Positions 13,093 through 23,617 of a stretch of DNA of 64,000 nucleotides are shown here, piece by piece. Made by a program: the position numbers and the translations under genes. The DNA comes from Bedellia somnulentella (taxonomy: Eukaryota; Arthropoda; Insecta; Lepidoptera; Bedelliidae). Position 1 is the stretch's first letter. The number at the start of each line of letters is the position of its first letter. The stretch covers positions 13,640,001-13,704,000 of the forward strand of contig OY755171.1 in the NCBI GenBank assembly GCA_963576735.1, read 5' to 3'. The notes beneath the pieces were generated by a model. That model saw nothing but the letters and a program-made list of their open reading frames with translations, searched no databases and had not been told where the DNA came from.

Positions 13093-13534
13093 AGAACTCA
13101 TGAGTTTTTTTTTCTCAAGTCTTACCAGTAGAACTCATAGGATTTTTTTTCCCAAGTCTTACCAAAAGTAAGACATTGTCTATGTCATATTTTTCCCATT
13201 AGTCTTACTGAGCATATTGTTTTAAAACATAGGCATCGTAACTATTAGACATAGACAGGACCTTATTATAAAATTTACTACTGTTTTTAATATTTAAACA
13301 TACAGTTTGTCATATTCAGTTTAGTAATTTATCAATAAAAAATGTAAATTTCCGGACACGTTTTTTCTATATATTTTGATAAATGACATTAAGGTTTTTT
13401 GGAAATTATAAAAAAAGGAGCTAAAAATGTGCGTAAATTTAACTTTCCATTGAAGTACTAGGTGCGCATATATTACAAGTTGTTTTTACTTATAAACGCC
13501 CTTTCATGCGAAAATCTGTTTTTGATTAATCAGG

Positions 13535-13925
13535 TTATTAATACAGTTGTCAGTTTGGGTAGGTCTCCCACAAGGTGCACCGACGACTTGGTCAGAATTG
13601 CGGGATGCCGATGGATAAGGGCAGCTCAGAACCAGCCGTAGTGGAGATCTTAGCTTATGTTCACTCGTGAATGTCTATTGGCTGATGATGATAGAATGTT
13701 AAAGTTGTTATTTGTTCGTGGGATCTCCAACAGATATTTTAGTTCAATACTATTTAAGGCTTTTTTTATTATGCTACCCTGGTACTTTTAATACGAAATA
13801 TGGCAAAAAATAATCTAAAAATGCAGTTATTATTTCTTTAGAGAACTGTATTCTGGCGAAAAATATATTACAACAATAAACTTATTCCCATTTATATATT
13901 GCAAAATATTTGGTTTATGCCAAAT
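13535..13925 (+). repeat. LINE C-terminal fragment between 26-bp direct repeats
   Basis: GTAGGTCTCCCACAAGGTGC to GTCTATTGGCTGATGATGAT reads like the end of a LINE ORF (GRPP-x-WTDDLVRIAG). A 26-bp direct repeat (CGAAAATCTGTTTTTGATTA...) lies at about 13509-13534 and 13926-13951, consistent with a target duplication. Confidence 0.55.
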
Positions 13926-13950
13926 CGAAAATCTGTTTTTGATTAATCAG

Positions 13951-14570
13951 GCCCCTATTTCACCGTTCTGACAAGTCTGACAATTGTCAAGAAAAACTAT
14001 AACTACACCGATTTCATTTATAAATTATTCAACACTTGTTTTGCTTATCCAAAATTGTTTCTTAAACGCAAATTCAGCAAAGTCGAAGGAGAAATTTATT
14101 CTTTGTCTATACATTCTCCTATATGCAAATTAACCTAAATCACTATCACTGCCACTACTACTGCTTTCGCGGAGCGCCATTTCGTAACTCAAAAATACGA
14201 CAATTGTAACGCTAGCCCGACATAGCCTCGACCTCATGTCAATAATTTCCGACAAATCTACAAACATGTCGAGTTTGAAAATGTATCCTTGTTTCACAAC
14301 ATAATTGTCGTTAGATTAAGTTATCGACAACTGTAACATTATGCCTGTCATGTTTAGAAGTATTTCTATACAAAATATTTTTTAAACTGATCAGTTGTCA
14401 CCTGTCACTAACATATTTTAGTCGACATATGTCACTGACAATTGTCATGTTGGTAAAATAAATTTTAACTTTTCAAAATGTGTTTTCTTTTCACTGGACG
14501 TTGGCAAAGTTACTGTGTTAAAACACGGTCAAAGGCCATTGAAGAAAAATTGAATTGAAATAGGGGCCAG
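13951..14570. mobile_element. TIR element, about 620 bp
   Basis: GGCCCCTATTTCA at about 13951 and its complement TGAAATAGGGGCC at about 14556-14568. The interior has several GACAATTGTCA-type palindromes. No coding capacity. Duplication unclear. Confidence 0.55.
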
Positions 14571-15111
14571 GCATGAAGCTACTACCTAAATAGGAGAGCG
14601 AACTTACAAAAATATGGTAAACAAAAATGCAATTTATTACCATGCAATAAAGTTAATTATCTTTTAAAGACTGTCAAGCAGAGAAACGTCCTAGAACGAG
14701 AGCCGTGTGAGAGAGAAGTGTGTCCCGCTCGCGCGGTTGCCAGTCGAGATTAAGTTCAAAGAAAAGCAAATTCAAACTTATTAATAGGGAATATTTTATA
14801 AAAAGCAGGTTATTAACTGTTCCTTTTTTGTATTTTATTTTAATTATTATTGTCGCCTTTCGATTTGGAGATAAATAATTGGTTAAGTTTGGCAAAAGGG
14901 ATATTAATATTTGTCACGGGTATCCCCATCGAAACAAGATAAATGTGGTGTCCACAATTTATCATCTGTTTGAGTGTTTTGGAGCTTTCATCATTTAATT
15001 AAGAAAATATAGTGATAAATATGGGTTCATGATATGGAACAATAAATAAAATAACCTGTATCATCTCGAACTTTACCACATGAATGCATTAAACGATTTG
15101 AATTTGAATAT
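14571..15111. repeat. No gene; one shared old repeat
   Basis: CATCGAAACAAGATAAAT and TTTTGGAGCTTTCATCATTT (14930-15000) recur at 57750-57820, so they mark an old dispersed repeat. Confidence 0.45.
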
Positions 15112-15275
15112 AGCTGTGTGGTGTCGGCTTAGTATAGCACTACCCCATTTCTTCCGGTGGGTGACGTAAGAGGCGACTAACGGTATTGGGGCTTTTAAGA
15201 GATTTTTGGGCAATGCGGTTGAGACCCATCACCAACAACCTTTATTTCACCATCTTTTCTCCACGCAACTTGTAA
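15112..15275 (+). repeat. TATG-tailed SINE, 3' part deleted
   Basis: GTGTCGGCTTAGTATAGCAC to CATCTTTTCTCCACGCAACT, then broken off. Confidence 0.65.
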
Positions 15276-15307
15276 GTATATAAGTATACATGTAAGTGAA
15301 ATAAAAT

Positions 15308-15530
15308 GCTGTGTAGTGACGGCTTTAAATAGCACAAATCTTTTGCTACCTGCGTGCTTTGGAAGAGGTAACTGTGGGTTCTGGGTCTTTTGAAGTTTTT
15401 TATTAGATACTTTATCATCCTCTTAATACGACCTTCCTTTGCTTACCATCTTTTCTCTACTCAACTTCAAAAAGTGGCTGAGGAAATTTTAATTCTCAAG
15501 CACTGGCTCCCCATTCTTTTATAATCTATT
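15308..15530 (+). repeat. TATG-tailed SINE, diverged
   Basis: TGTGTAGTGACGGCTTTAAA and AAAAAGTGGCTGAGGAAATT; it directly follows another copy. Confidence 0.6.
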
Positions 15531-15581
15531 AATTAAGAATAAATATGTATAAAACACGTTGATTTACCAAAAACAGTGTAT

Positions 15582-15805
15582 ATATGTAAATATAAGTGTT
15601 TTTATAATGTATGTATGTAAATATAGCTAATAAATAAAGGAAAGAAAAATTTCGACACAGGTGGGGATCGAACCCGCGACTTAGGGTATACGCCACCGTC
15701 GCTCTGCCATTTGAGCTACCGTGTCAAAGGCTGCGAGTGCATCAGGTCCCCACATGAGGATTTCATGAACAAAAACATTCAAAATATGTAAATATAAGTG
15801 TTTTT
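15582..15805. mobile_element. tRNA-like element between 22-bp direct repeats
   Basis: A 22-bp direct repeat at 15582-15603 and 15784-15805 encloses a minus-strand tRNA-like copy (15654-15725), joined to a plus-strand fragment of the unit's 3' end (from about 15749). It is again a foldback arrangement. A filler of about 25 bp lies next to the left repeat. Confidence 0.65.
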
Positions 15806-16948
15806 GTATCCTTTAGAGGAACTCTTATTAAAACACCAACAGATGGTCACCCTACTTAAAACGAGACACAGCTAGTTAGCCATCCTTTTTCACGACACTT
15901 TAGGTCGCCAGCGCGCGTTCCTGTTTAAATAATACTTCCATGGGGCCAGGTTATTAACACAGTTGTCACAGTTTGGGTAGGTCTCCGTAGGATAATGTGA
16001 ATGTGACTATACAAATGTAAGTTTATTTTAGATGACGGCTTACTTATACGAGTTTCTAGCTGACTGTTTACAAAGCCGAGATACTTCTTGCCTTGTTTAG
16101 CCATTAATATGAATATTAAATATAGTATTAAAATATTCGGGCTGCGAAAATGAACTACTAACCCATCTTATTCTTTCCTTCATAACTAATATTTCAGTCA
16201 ACCATAATATTTTGCCACAGGCAATGAACGAAAAAATGCTAAAACAATAATAACAATAAAACTTCATTTTATATTATCAATCTCCTCCTCTAAAAATAGT
16301 TTTTAATACTGATATAAATTAACCCAATCAGACTTATCATACACCAATTTCTCATAATCTTGAATCAATTGGCCTATATGTACTCACAATGTAATTTTGA
16401 ATGTTATTTCTGTCCACTATACTCGAGCATGCGTGTTTACGCTATAAATTATGATATTATACAAACATCGGGATATATTTTATCGCGCTGTAAAATCGAA
16501 AGACGCTCTGCAAGTGTGGTATCCCACACTCGTAATCGTAACGTATTCCCAGAAACAAACCACAAACCAGCTCAAGGATTTTGCGTTTTATACGTTGCGG
16601 TTTTTCCACTTTGATTGATTAGATACTACATTGCCCATTACTGGTTTAAATCATAAACTTGTGAATGTTAATCCTAGCATGAGTCTTATGACAGGCAGGG
16701 CTAAACTCTCTACTAGGGATTGTTGGGCTGAGAATCCACCAGAGCTGTACGACTAAAATGTGCTTTTAAATAACCATTATGATTGGTTTTATTTACGTAT
16801 TCCGGAGGTCTACTCTTCAAATCGGCAATGATAAAATCTGCCGCATCTCGTTTTAACCCCTATAACATTTATTTTTGTCTCGCTCGCACGATTCGAAGAT
16901 TAAAATGTTGCTAACTGAGTATACATGGTGATATTCGACGGATCGGCT
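15806..16948. other. No gene seen
   Basis: AT-rich; only a LINE scrap at 15951-15990. Confidence 0.5.
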
Positions 16949-17072
16949 TATTCCGTTTATCCACCCTCAAAAATCCTCCCTAAGGCGGATATTCGGAAAC
17001 GCGTGTCCTTCTATCCACCCTGAACGGGGTGGATATTCGGAATGCATATAATATGGTTCTTCCGAATTTTTA
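16949..17072 (+). repeat. Single arm of the 10351-type foldback
   Basis: CGGCTTATTCCGTTTATCCA to ATATAATATGGTTCTTCCG; one arm only. Confidence 0.7.
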
Positions 17073-17369
17073 TTATTTTTTATTTTATTCATCAATCGCG
17101 AATTATTATTTTTATATATTTGTGTTATGAACTTCGTTTAAACTTCGAAACGGTGAGTGCAACACTTAATATGAAGAGATATGGATGGTATTATCGTTTT
17201 CGGTTGTAAGAGTGACGCGTTTCTTGTGACAAGTAAATCAAGCTGCTTTATTGGCAGCACATTTTCCAGCTTAGTCATCGCAATCTTGACAGCTGCCGGG
17301 AAAGAGAAGCTACCGAGACCATTTATGTGATTTTTAATTGCACTTCTTTTCTTTAAGTGGGGTGAGATT

Positions 17370-17560
17370 ATTTTACATATAGTTGGGGCTTTTAAGGGAT
17401 TTTCAGGCGATGAGGTTGGAGACCCATCGCCAACAAACTTTATTTTAACACCTTTTCCCCACTTAACTTTCCAAAAGTGGCTTAGGAATTTCTAATTCCA
17501 TGGCTCTGGCTACCACATCTAGGGATTTATAGCCGTGAGTATATGTATGTATGTATGTTA
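17370..17560 (+). repeat. TATG-tailed SINE, 5'-truncated
   Basis: GATGAGGTTGGAGACCCATC to TATAGCCGTGAGTATATGTA with tail. Confidence 0.7.
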
Positions 17561-18971
17561 TTCTATAATAACTAAGCATACTCAGTAAGATGTGCCTTTC
17601 TTATTGGGTTTGACATACTAAAATAATAAATACATAGATACATGTTTTTTTTTGATAAAATAATTAAGGGCGTCCCCGGAAAAATAGGTTGATATTGATT
17701 GTTTGGAAATTCTATAAAGTCTGATTTGATGATATTGATATTTAGATTCATTAATCTGAAATCAAAATATAATTATTGTACAGGACTTGGGGACGTGGAT
17801 TAAACACTTAATAATATGATCAAGTATGAGATGATATTTTTTTAACTTACTAAGGTTGGAACAGCATCAGGTAATAATAAAGTTAGTTACTTTTTCTTAA
17901 ATAAATACTTTTTTTCAAAATGAAGACTACAAATTTTGGAGTAGTTTGTAGGAGTCCAGTTAATTTTTCCAGTTGATAGAATCCATTCTCTTAAGATAAT
18001 ATTATCTTCATTTGGAAAACTGTAAAAAAATCTACTCTTCATATACCCACATTAACAAGAAAAATAGTACATGCCATGGAATCCTTTTTAAGAACTAAAA
18101 AATAAACATCCTTTATATAACTTATATTAGTATATAGAAATACATATTTTTTATTTAATCCAGGGTTTTAGGGTAAATAAAATACTTGTGCTGGCAACAT
18201 TACAATGATAGAGATTTTAGGTTATCAAATTTTAAATATAATTTTCATGCATTTGCAGTTTATTTTTCTGCATAAATTAGATATGTATGTGTCATAAATA
18301 GAAAATATAATAATCTTACACTGTTATTATTCTAAAACTAAATGGTACTTACGAGTGGAAAGACAAATCTGGTTGCTTAGTTTCGCTATTACACTGACAT
18401 GAATAAAATATATGTTGGTGATTAGTTCATGGTGTTAAAATTTGATGTTTAACATTTTGATAATTTGTTGAAAAATATGATGAAAAAAATTGAATTGGAA
18501 CATGCTTTGTTTTCATAAAAACCGTATAGGCTCCACTGGCATAACATACATGTGAACTCATTATGTGTCTATATACGCGTAGTTTTAAGATCTGTAACTT
18601 TGATGTTTAACTTTTCATTTAAACATTATAGTTATTCAATAAAACTAAATAAACTACATTTATCCTGCGCGCGTGTTTTTTCCGTCCCTGTCACTCTCAG
18701 TAAATTTGACGTAAGAGTGAGCGTAATAGCTGCAAAATGCGGGGAGGCCCTTAATAATTATCAATTATCATGATTATTTTATCACCTTATTTTCGAATTG
18801 TATACAAAAATGTTTATAAGCTCTATTGAGCTAATTTGTTATACATCTTGAAACTAAGTTACAACATTTTATTACAAAACTAAAATGTAAAGTCGAAATA
18901 ATACAAGCCATTCTATTCCAATCGTAAACGTAATCTTTATTACTCTCAACGTTGATACAAAACTAGACAGC
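17561..18971. other. No gene seen
   Basis: AT-rich, no supported feature. Confidence 0.5.
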
Positions 18972-20912
18972 AAATTTTGATTGACAATTACATACATACA
19001 TACATACATATTCTCACGCCGTTAGTTCCCATTGGGGTAGGCAGAGACTATCGATCGCCACTTTGTACGATCCTGGCAAACCTCTCTGGCTTCGTTTACA
19101 TCCATCAATCTTTTCATACATGCTCTTTTATTCTTCATACTGCGGACACCTGCCTTTTTGAGCACATTTTCTACTTGATCCAAATGTGTCCTCCGAGGTC
19201 GTCCTCTACTAACATTACCTTCCACATTGGCTCTATATATCTCTTTCACCAATTTACTGTCATCCATCCTCTCTATGTGCCCAAACCATCTCAACATTCC
19301 TTTTTCTATCTTTCTTACAATATCATCTTTTACACCACACCTTTCACGAATCACATCATTCCTCACACGATCACATAACCTTACATTACACACTTTTCTG
19401 AGGGATCTCATTTCTACTGCATTCACTCTACTTTCATGCTTCTTCTGCCACACCCAACATTCACTGCCATACATAAGCGTAGGAACGAGGACAGCATCAT
19501 GCACAGCCATTCGGGCCTTTTCAGACACCGACTGACTAGACATTAGACTATCCAGTGCTCCATTTACCGCATTACCCTTTTTCACTCTTCTCTCGATATC
19601 TTCATCACACTTTCCATCCCTAGTAAACAAACTTCCCAAATACACAAACTCTTTCACTTGTTCCACTTTCTTACCATTAATCTCAATCACGCATTCGGTC
19701 ATATTCACCTCTCTTTCAAAAACCATAGTTTTTGTTTTATCCACATTCACCCTCATTCCCTTTTTTTCAAAAGACGCACATGCAATATTCATCATCTCTT
19801 GCAGCTCTTCCACCGATGATGCAAGTAGCACTTGATCGTCGGCATATAAGAGGCATTTAATGATGAATCCACCCATTCTCAATCCATAATCACTTTCACG
19901 CAACTCTGTTAAACAGTCATCCATGAACAAATTGAAGAGCCACGGGGAAGCTACACAACCCTGTCGGACACCCCGAGAGATCCCGAACCAGTCAGTATTT
20001 TCCCCGTTTACTCTCACACATGCACTGGAATCCTCATAGAGTGATACAAGTGCACGTATAAGTCGACTCCCCAAACCGAACTTGGATAACACCTCCCATA
20101 AACACTTTCTTACCACCCTATCATACGCCTTCTCTAAATCAATGAAGGAGCAATACACCTTTCGGTTCTTAGCTAAGAACTTTTCGGTGATGCTCCTTAA
20201 AGAGAAGATTTGGTCCATACATCCCATTCCCTTTCTAAATCCTGCTTGCACATCCCAAATTTTATCATCCGTTTCATTCATCACTCTTTCAATCAAAACC
20301 TTTGCATACAATTTACCGACAATGCTGAGTAGGCTAATTCCACGGTAGTTTCTAGCCTCCTGGTGTGACCCCTTTCCTTTATATAAAGGCACAATTACCG
20401 CTTTGCACCAGTCTTGTGGCACTTTGCCACTCGACCAGCATTTTTGGAAAAGGAAGTACAACCAGGAAGCCACCACCCCTTTACCAGCCCTCAGCATTTC
20501 AGTGTTTATCCTGTCATACCCTGCCGCTTTCCCTAGTTTCATACTTTTCATTGCTTTCATTATTTCTTCCATACTGATCTCACTGTCACTAAAGTCACCC
20601 ATAACGTCGTTCCAATCAACATTACTGCCGATTGGCGAAGAAATGGATGTATCCTCTTTTTCAAAGAGTCCCTCAAAATAGTTCTTCCATACTCGTCTTA
20701 TGCTACTTTCATCCGTCGCCAATTCACCCTGTTCATCTCTCACAACATTCACTCTCGTGTTTTGGGAAACTCCCTTTTCTTTCCGGATATATTTCCAGAA
20801 CAACTTTTGGTTATTCCGGAAATTATCGGAGAGTTTCCTCTCACACCATTCTATCAGATCACGCTTTTTCTTTTCTATTTTCTTCTTAACATTGATAAAT
20901 TTTGATTGACAA
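18972..20912 (-). mobile_element. 5'-truncated RTE-type LINE with 16-bp target duplication
   Basis: AAATTTTGATTGACAA is found exactly at 18972-18987 and 20897-20912. The insert is 1909 bp, minus strand, with a TATG-type tail at its 3' end (18988-19012). It lacks the endonuclease half. The perfect duplication and open frame suggest a young insertion. Confidence 0.92.
19022..20896 (-). CDS. RTE-type reverse transcriptase, 5'-truncated
   Basis: The open frame runs from the truncation point to a TAA after YPNGN; the first Met is at 20803 (593 aa). Reverse transcriptase blocks: AAGYDRINTEMLRAG, YRGISLLSIVGKLYAKVL, CSFIDLEKAYDRV, GVRQGCVASPWLFNLFMD and the catalytic LLYADDQVLL. The C-terminus has MLRWFGHIERM and SRGRPRRTHLDQ, as in RTE-group elements. 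The endonuclease is missing, so this copy cannot move by itself. Confidence 0.9.
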   Translation of the reverse strand: MNVKKKIEKKKRDLIEWCERKLSDNFRNNQKLFWKYIRKEKGVSQNTRVNVVRDEQGELATDESSIRRVWKNYFEGLFEKEDTSISSPIGSNVDWNDVMGDFSDSEISMEEIMKAMKSMKLGKAAGYDRINTEMLRAGKGVVASWLYFLFQKCWSSGKVPQDWCKAVIVPLYKGKGSHQEARNYRGISLLSIVGKLYAKVLIERVMNETDDKIWDVQAGFRKGMGCMDQIFSLRSITEKFLAKNRKVYCSFIDLEKAYDRVVRKCLWEVLSKFGLGSRLIRALVSLYEDSSACVRVNGENTDWFGISRGVRQGCVASPWLFNLFMDDCLTELRESDYGLRMGGFIIKCLLYADDQVLLASSVEELQEMMNIACASFEKKGMRVNVDKTKTMVFEREVNMTECVIEINGKKVEQVKEFVYLGSLFTRDGKCDEDIERRVKKGNAVNGALDSLMSSQSVSEKARMAVHDAVLVPTLMYGSECWVWQKKHESRVNAVEMRSLRKVCNVRLCDRVRNDVIRERCGVKDDIVRKIEKGMLRWFGHIERMDDSKLVKEIYRANVEGNVSRGRPRRTHLDQVENVLKKAGVRSMKNKRACMKRLMDVNEAREVCQDRTKWRSIVSAYPNGN

Positions 20913-21241
20913 CTCTATATTTAATATTATTTAGTAAATGTTTCACATTGTCTTGTCAGCTGGACAATTGCCAACATTCACTCACATTGTATATGATGTC
21001 AAATGACAATAGGTACAAAGACCAAGACATAAATTTCCGGTAGCGCAGTTTACAAACGGAATAACGTTGGATGAAATAGATAACCTAATGCAAATAGAAC
21101 TGTTCAGATGTTTTTAACATAAAAGCACTAAAGATACTTTTATTCATTCAAACCTCATAATACAAAGATTCCTATAGGCTATCTCACACCAAACTAAGTG
21201 AATAGTAAGATAAGTAAATGATACCAGAGTGAAAGAAAAAT

Positions 21242-21489
21242 TGCTGTATAGTGTCGGCTTAGAATAGCACTACCCCGTTTCTTCCAGTGGGTGTACGTAA
21301 GAGGCGACTAACGGTATTGGGGCTTTTACGGGATTTTTGGCGATGTGGTTGGAGACCCATCACCAACAACCTTTATTTTTACCATCTTTTCCCCACTCAT
21401 ATTTCCAAAAGTGGCTGAGGAATTTCTAATTCCTTAGCTCTGGCTACCCCTTCTAGGGATTCACAGTCGTGAGTATATGTTTATGTTTA
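21242..21489 (+). repeat. TATG-tailed SINE, full copy with 12-bp target duplication
   Basis: TGAAAGAAAAAT flanks it at 21230-21241 and 21490-21501. Confidence 0.85.
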
Positions 21490-21501
21490 TGAAAGAAAAA
21501 T

Positions 21502-22497
21502 ATTATGTTTCGCACTAAACATTACATTTGCTCCGATTTAATTTATGAAATAGTACGTTATACTCGTACAATTGTATTTGCTTGTGATTCTCATGATAAA
21601 TTTTAACATAAACCGCTTTAATCAAGGGGATATATTTAAATGTAGTTCTGAATATTCACCACTTAAATAAGTGCCATTGAAAAGGTCCTCCTGAATTTGG
21701 TTGAAGAAATCTTGGAAACTAAGATATAGACCAAAGTTGTGATATGATTTGTGCAATTTAAAGACAGCATATATTTATCTCAGATCTAGATAAAATCCGC
21801 TTGATAACGATGAAATTTTGTAAAATAGCCCATCTTCATATTTACAATATTATAAACAAAATTAATTTCATTTCTAATTTTTATACGTTCAAGTTTCAAA
21901 ACTGGCTAGGGACTTTTTTCTGCAGGTCTGGCTATACCTATTTGGGATTTTAAGCTATGTGTATAGATAGGTTTGTATAAGAAATTCCAGAAAAAAATAT
22001 TTTTTTATTTGCTGAAGAATTTTTAACATTATACATTCGTCTTTGAGCATTACATTCTTCGATCATATATACCAAAGATGCCGCACTCCATACAAATTCA
22101 ACGCACAAAAGTGGACCGCAAGAATGACAAGACTATTTGACAATTAAATATTTATTTTCCTACAATGATCGACCTTACCGCATTTTCTTAAGACCTATTA
22201 TTTATTGCAAGATCCAGCACGCGACTGTCAGTGAAACTGTGCTTATCATATAAGGAAGCACAGTTTGGCGGGGCCGTTTTTCGTGCTTTGTTGGTGTATC
22301 TTTAGTATATATGATCGAAGATTACATTACAATAATACTTCCCTTACTGACAAGCATTCGTGTGTAATTAATACAATCATTCATATAATTATAATAAAGG
22401 TGCGCATTGTAATGCACGGTTCTCCTCCTTCACTGATGTAATGCTCAAATCTGTAACGTTACATTACACGCGAATGCTCCTGGTGAGTCAAAATGAC
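21502..22497. other. No gene seen
   Basis: AT-rich apart from a SINE scrap (21895-21975). GATCATATATACCAAAGATG at 22062 reappears inverted near 22300-22318, so an inverted repeat of about 260 bp may be here. Confidence 0.4.
21895..21975 (+). repeat. TATG-tailed SINE, 3' scrap
   Basis: Weak match to the last 80 bases (GGTCTGGCTATACCTATTTG). Confidence 0.4.
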
Positions 22498-22881
22498 ATG
22501 TCAAAGACTTGGATTGAATCAGGCGTTACTTTGCGGAAATCCATAGCAATACTAATATTAATAAATTTCTTCGCTTAATTCCGCTAAATAATACCTGCAG
22601 TCTTCATGCAACATGCACTGTGCACCGCCCGCCCTTCCACTTACAAGAAATCAAAAAGCAGACAATGCACCACACACACACCCGCAAGCGAAAACCACAG
22701 GCAACCACAAACATGCGACGCGTTTCGACTCAACACGAGTCATTGACGAGCAGTTAGTAGACAGTTCGGCAGCTGACCACCGAGAGTCCACTCCGTGCAC
22801 AGTGCATGTTGCATGAAGACTGCAGGTATTATTTAGCGGAATTAAGCGAAGAAATTTATTAATATTAGTATGTCAAAGACT
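22498..22881. mobile_element. Perfect 75-bp-arm foldback element with 12-bp target duplication
   Basis: Arms 22551-22625 and 22795-22869 are perfect inverted copies. ATGTCAAAGACT occurs at 22498-22509 and 22870-22881. The left side has 41 extra bases between duplication and arm. The loop (22626-22794) is GC-richer than its setting. Confidence 0.8.
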
Positions 22882-23458
22882 AGTTACTGGCGAAGAAACA
22901 AACAAGTATTTAATTTTCCTCATAACACTTTAAACCAACCGCCCGGTCTACAAACGACTTACAGTCAAATTACAAGTTTTGATATTTGTATGTGGCCTTT
23001 TCGTAAAATTATTTGATAGCTAACAAAAACGCATTGAAAAAACGTCTTACCTTAAATTTTCTTTCAAGGTCATGAGCTATACATTAATATTTTTATTTCG
23101 GTACGCATAACCAGCAATGATATCGTTAATTTTAAAAGTTGAACCTTGAAAAAATAAATTAACAAATTAATATTTTTTATTAAAAAACTCTAACTATTGT
23201 GATTATACTTAACTGAAAAAAAACTACGTTCCAAAGTGATTTCAATATAGAATATATAAATCATTCATACTATATATTATTTGCATTACATTGAAATATT
23301 TAATTTTACTTCTGTGTCGTTTTAAATATTTCCTTTTATTAAACATGTACTAGACAGAAAATGTATATAGTAACGAGCTCATTATTGCTTTGAATTTATT
23401 TTGAGATCAATATTTTTGAGATTAAATTCTGACTAGATTTATGTTTTGCATTTATTGC

Positions 23459-23617
23459 CTAGACGGAAGACTCGTATATAACTATTTGTACTATGGGCGG
23501 TTTATCTTGTGCTGGTGTTGAAGCGGCTATATCTCTGATGACGGCCTCGACGGCTGCCTCCCATTCTAGCTGCCTCTTTTCACTATCCTTGCCACTTCCC
23601 ATACGTGGCATTGTTAC
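23459..23617 (-). CDS. K2P channel terminal exon 7 (cytosolic tail, PDZ ligand)
   Basis: A TTCACAG acceptor is followed by 52 codons and TAG, with AATAAA just beyond. It reads VTMPRM... and ends IVIYESSV. Phase 0 and the LTV-VTMP join fit exon 6 exactly. I infer it belongs to the channel from phase, strand, the terminal stop and polyA signal, and recalled similarity of this acidic tail to K2P C-termini. A cDNA spanning the 20.9-kb intron would prove it. Confidence 0.8.
   Translation of the reverse strand, partial: VTMPRMGSGKDSEKRQLEWEAAVEAVIRDIAASTPAQDKPPIVQIVIYESSV

Noticed and set aside
19022..20803. RTE frame as a host gene
   Set aside because: Reverse transcriptase motifs, TATG tail and a target duplication show it is a retrotransposon.
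22613..22816. 67-aa frame in the foldback loop
   Set aside because: Lies inside a mobile hairpin and matches no family.
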